From Cristatella mucedo (taxonomy: Eukaryota; Bryozoa; Phylactolaemata; Cristatellidae), in NCBI GenBank assembly GCA_009760855.2, contig WPIO01000062.1:1522001-1586000 (forward strand): DNA of 64,000 bases. Reading direction: 5' to 3'. The translations under genes were made by a program, and so were the position numbers. This document shows, one piece after another, positions 60,960-64,000 of the stretch; within the stretch, counting starts at the first letter, position 1, and the number at the start of each line of letters is the position of its first letter. A model generated the notes under the pieces. That model was given only the letters and a program-made list of their open reading frames with translations. It had not been told where the DNA came from and made no database searches.

Positions 60960-61765
60960 AAGTGCTAATCTTAGTTTGAAGGCTTCATTAAGGAGACCGC
61001 TTCCACAGCTAGCTATCGATTTCGATCTCTTTTTTATGAGATTAGGAACTGTCTACAACGGTGGCTAGCTAAATTGATTACTAGTTACTAGTTCCCTGGT
61101 TCTGTCTAAGCTAGACTGATGTTGTTCAGTTTTAGCTGGGCTATCAAAAGGTCACTAAGTCTTTTGCACCAAGTGATGAATCTGGCTGGAAGGCTCGTCT
61201 ACGAATCCCTGAGGTCCAGCCACGTGTCTCCTTTGCTGAAGGATATTCGCCGGCTTCCAGTCGGTCAACGGATACAGAGCAAAGTTCTTCCTCCCTTTGA
61301 TCCACAACGTCCGTCATGGCTTGGCTCCGTTGTACTCAGCACTACTTCACCATAACCTTTCAGACTCCTCTGGAAAACAAATTTGGCGGCCCATTCCTTA
61401 GCTTGAAGACCATTGGTGACTTAAGCTTTTTCGCTGTATGTCCTGGACTGTGTAGCTCACCCCACAATTCCTAAGCTGTGATATATATGATATACATTGT
61501 CTCGTTGCCGACTGCATCACTTCCTTTCCAGCAGCTCCGAGCTACCACTTCTTCAAAACTCACTTCTTCGACTGTCCTCCTGACTCATAGCCATGCCTCT
61601 CCTCACATTCTCTTTGTTGCCTGAGATTAAGTCTCTTGGCTACCGCACGCACATCAAAAGCCGCCTAGGCATTGAATGCTCTATAGAAAACTCTCCTTCC
61701 AGAAGCACCTGTATAGCTCCTTGTGACTGTTTGGGTTTCAGACGGAGATACATCGCATTAGCCAC
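60960..61765 (+). mobile_element. LINE family B, about 0.8 kb
   Basis: Frame 61119-61355 encodes RSSHVSPLLKDIRRLPVGQR. Then TGAGATTAAGTCTCTTGGCT and the terminus CAGACGGAGATACATCGC. The 5' limit is uncertain: SLKASLRRPLPQLAI at about 60975 resembles the segment before SRLDYC in the copy at 55300. Confidence 0.75.
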
Positions 61766-61854
61766 TCCTCGCGTTCTTCAGTTAGAACTAGTGCTATTTC
61801 ATCTATCCTAGTAGCAATAAAGCCAACATTGAGCTCGGCGGTCACTTAGAACTT

Positions 61855-62885
61855 AATAACAATAATAATTCACTTGATAAAGCGCCCTCAGAGAACTCAA
61901 TCTCTCTCTAGGCGCTTTACATTTGCTGTAAAGTGAAATGCAATTGAATGGTAAGTAAAATCATGCTTGAAAAACAAACGAGATGAATAATATGGCTAGG
62001 GGTGACATGCACAGGGTCAACATGCAAATGTGGTTAGTGGCAGCATGCACAGTGTCAGCACGCATAAGCACATCAAGGACGAATCACAGGGACCCACTAA
62101 ATGCTGTCCTAAATAGGTGTGTTTTTAGGTTCCTTTTAAATGTGGTCAGGTCAGGGGATGTTTTGACGCAGGTCGGGAGGGAGTTCCAGGCTTTGGGAGC
62201 ATACGAACTAAATGCACGGTCTCCAAAGGATTTAAGGTTTGTATGAGGTATTTCTAGACTGTTGGATTCCGAGAAGCGGGTGGTACGATGCTTGGCCTGA
62301 TGGGGTAGTATATCTGACAGATAGGCTGGAGCCATAGAATGAAGGAACCTAAAAGTGAGCGACAAAACCTTGAAGTCAATCCGTTGCTTGACTGGTAGCC
62401 AGTGCAGGTCGGCGAGAAGTGGAGTAATGTGGCAACTGCGACGCTCACGACAGACAAGCCTAGCTGCAGAGTTTTGCACCAGCTGCAATCGCCTGATCGC
62501 ACATGCTGGTAGGCCAGTAAGCAGTGAGTTGCAGAAGTCGAGACGGGATGTCACGAATGCATGAACTAACTTGGACGTGGTATCTTTATCTAAACAAGCC
62601 CGAATTTTAGCAATTTTATGAAGCTGAAAATAGGCGGATTTGACAGTGGAGCTGATATGGTCGTCTAACGAGAGGTCGCTTTGGAATATGACACCTAGAT
62701 TTCGAGCTGATTCGACAGGAGATATGCTGGCAGAGCTAATTTTGAGAGAGCCTTTCTAATCTCTGGATCACACTGGGTTTGCCCATAACTAGTAAGTTAG
62801 TTTTATCATCGTTAAGTTTTAAAAATTTGCTGCCATCCATGTGTGGATGTCATCAATGCATGCAGCTAGTGAATTGAGAGAATTA
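61855..62885 (-). mobile_element. LINE family A, best-preserved C-terminal region
   Basis: The inverted tail is CACTTGATAAAGCGCCCTC at 61871. An uninterrupted 156-codon frame, 62554-62084, includes SRLDFCNSLLTGLPACAIRR, HITPLLADLHWLPVKQRID and DRAFSSYAPKAWNSLPTCV. It is 5' truncated at about 62885. It is the least decayed copy in the window, so probably the youngest. Confidence 0.85.
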
Positions 62886-63867
62886 ATAACTTTAAACAGG
62901 TCTTAGCTGTATCGTTTCCGTATACGATGTTCGCAAGAACTTCGGTATTCGGAAGAATTCTGCAACGAACAAGAACGCACGTTAGAGCGCTCTATGTCAG
63001 GAGCCGAGGTCGTCTGTCTACTTGTGCCTCTGGAATGCAATTAACCATTTGTTGTTAGTAGCCCAATACTCGATGACACTCTTGACATTCATTGTTACCG
63101 ATGTGGGCGATTTCACCTGAGCTGCCGAGCCGACGATCCATTTCCCCAAACGTCAAGTGCCGGGGTCAGCAGGCCACTCCCTTCACTTTTGAGCCGCCCC
63201 GCTGCCGTTGGCTAGCTACCAGCTCAGGCCGGCTAGTTACTGAGGATCATCTGAAGCTTGTTCTTAGCCACCACACTGAGATCTGACTGAAGTCCTGTTC
63301 AGCTATTCCGATGCAATCCAAGAAGGTTAACTCTTATTTTCATACTTGGGAGATCGTTGAAAACTGGCAGTGGAATAGCGGCTATCACCTTCACTTCATT
63401 CAATTTCAAGTTTTATTGTCCCTTGCTAAAGAATCTTTTTAATTTTTTTCTCAGTCTACTTAGTGGTGAACTGTCGACGGTGGGGCTAATTTATCGTCAA
63501 CCGAGCTGCAATCCAAAGTTTCATCTCATACTTTTTTCTTTGTTCCATATATTTACACTATGATCGCTCACATTATCGGCTACTCGTTAGCATTTTTGAT
63601 AGCTCATTCGATCCGATGTGTTCCATGCTTTCATTATCTGCCTCTTTTTTCCTCCGTGCTCATGCTCAAGCTCCTGCGCATATAACAAGCTAAATCATCA
63701 ACCAAATGTTTTCTGGCGACTGATCCCCATCGATCACTATTATCACCACTTTTTTCGGTTTATATGCGGATTTAATTCTCCAGGATCGTGCGGCTGTTTT
63801 GGCATACAAGATTACAAGTCAAGAAACGTGTCTTTAATGTATATATGCGCATGTATGTAATTCAATT
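62886..63867. other. Intergenic, nothing recognised
   Basis: AT-rich sequence. Frames 63357-63563 and 63618-63860 are Phe/Leu-rich by composition only. Confidence 0.5.
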
Positions 63868-64000
63868 GCACAGTGCCGTTAGAGAACTGAATCCCCATCA
63901 AGGCGCTTCACATATGACACAGGGCTCGAGTTTACAACCGAGGCCGTAAAGGTGAGGACTTTGACCTCGGTCGTCAAAAGCGAGCACCTTAACCCCATGT
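63868..64000 (-). mobile_element. SINE family 1, cut by window end
   Basis: GCACAGTGCCGTTAGAGAAC, AAGGCGCTTCACATATGAC and AGGGCTCGAG, then a duplicated GTAAAGGTGAGGACTTTGAC segment and AGCGAGCACCTTAACC at the edge. Confidence 0.7.

Noticed and set aside
62084..62554. Host gene encoding a 156-residue protein
   Set aside because: It is the C-terminal end of LINE family A, found many times in the window.

Overview
This is a window of an animal nuclear genome: intron-rich, and packed with non-LTR retrotransposon fragments, tRNA-derived SINEs and microsatellites. Two complete conserved protein-coding genes can be rebuilt from spliced exons. All 14 introns are GT-AG and all exon phases join. Nothing in the window fixes the phylum. 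The gene content fits any metazoan, and the CR1/L2-like LINEs and LINE-tailed SINEs suggest a marine invertebrate or basal chordate, but that is inference.

Gene 1 (+ strand, 16130-26820, nine coding exons, 745 codons) is a LONRF family member. The order is N-terminal TPR, RING finger, TPR, second RING finger, C-terminal Lon substrate-binding (LON-N) domain, which is the layout of a cytosolic E3 ubiquitin ligase for protein quality control. Gene 2 (- strand, 60040-33322, seven coding exons, 335 codons) is MO25/CAB39, the armadillo-like scaffold of the LKB1-STRAD kinase complex. The genes converge tail to tail, with about 6.5 kb between their stop codons. They have no obvious functional link.

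Regions: 1-16000 is intergenic, with LINE pieces, a GC-box island near 1.75-2.1 kb, an LTR-retroelement-like structure at about 7.8-9.6 kb, an inverted pair of an unclassified repeat (6.35 and 10.4 kb) and a SINE cluster near 14 kb. 16-27 kb is LONRF; its first intron starts with NRF1-like sites and holds a near-perfect 1.37 kb tandem duplication. 27-33 kb is the intergenic gap with old LINE debris. 33-60 kb is MO25, whose introns carry the longest LINE copies, a roughly 0.8 kb LINE inverted repeat, pure CT and CA microsatellites, a 370 bp one-strand purine tract and a perfect 19 bp hairpin. 60-64 kb holds the CpG-rich MO25 promoter, then more LINEs.

Three repeat groups dominate. LINE family A is CR1/L2-like, with a 3' end that folds GCGCC against GGCGC and then runs into ATT repeats. 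LINE family B is a second CR1-like family ending in GGAGATACATT. SINE family 1 has a tRNA-like head and a tail that closely resembles that of LINE A, which suggests the SINE is mobilised by the LINE. I see no prokaryotic features, no CRISPR array, no intact tRNA or rRNA gene, and no convincing undescribed gene system. The more interesting signals are repeat biology and regulatory structure.
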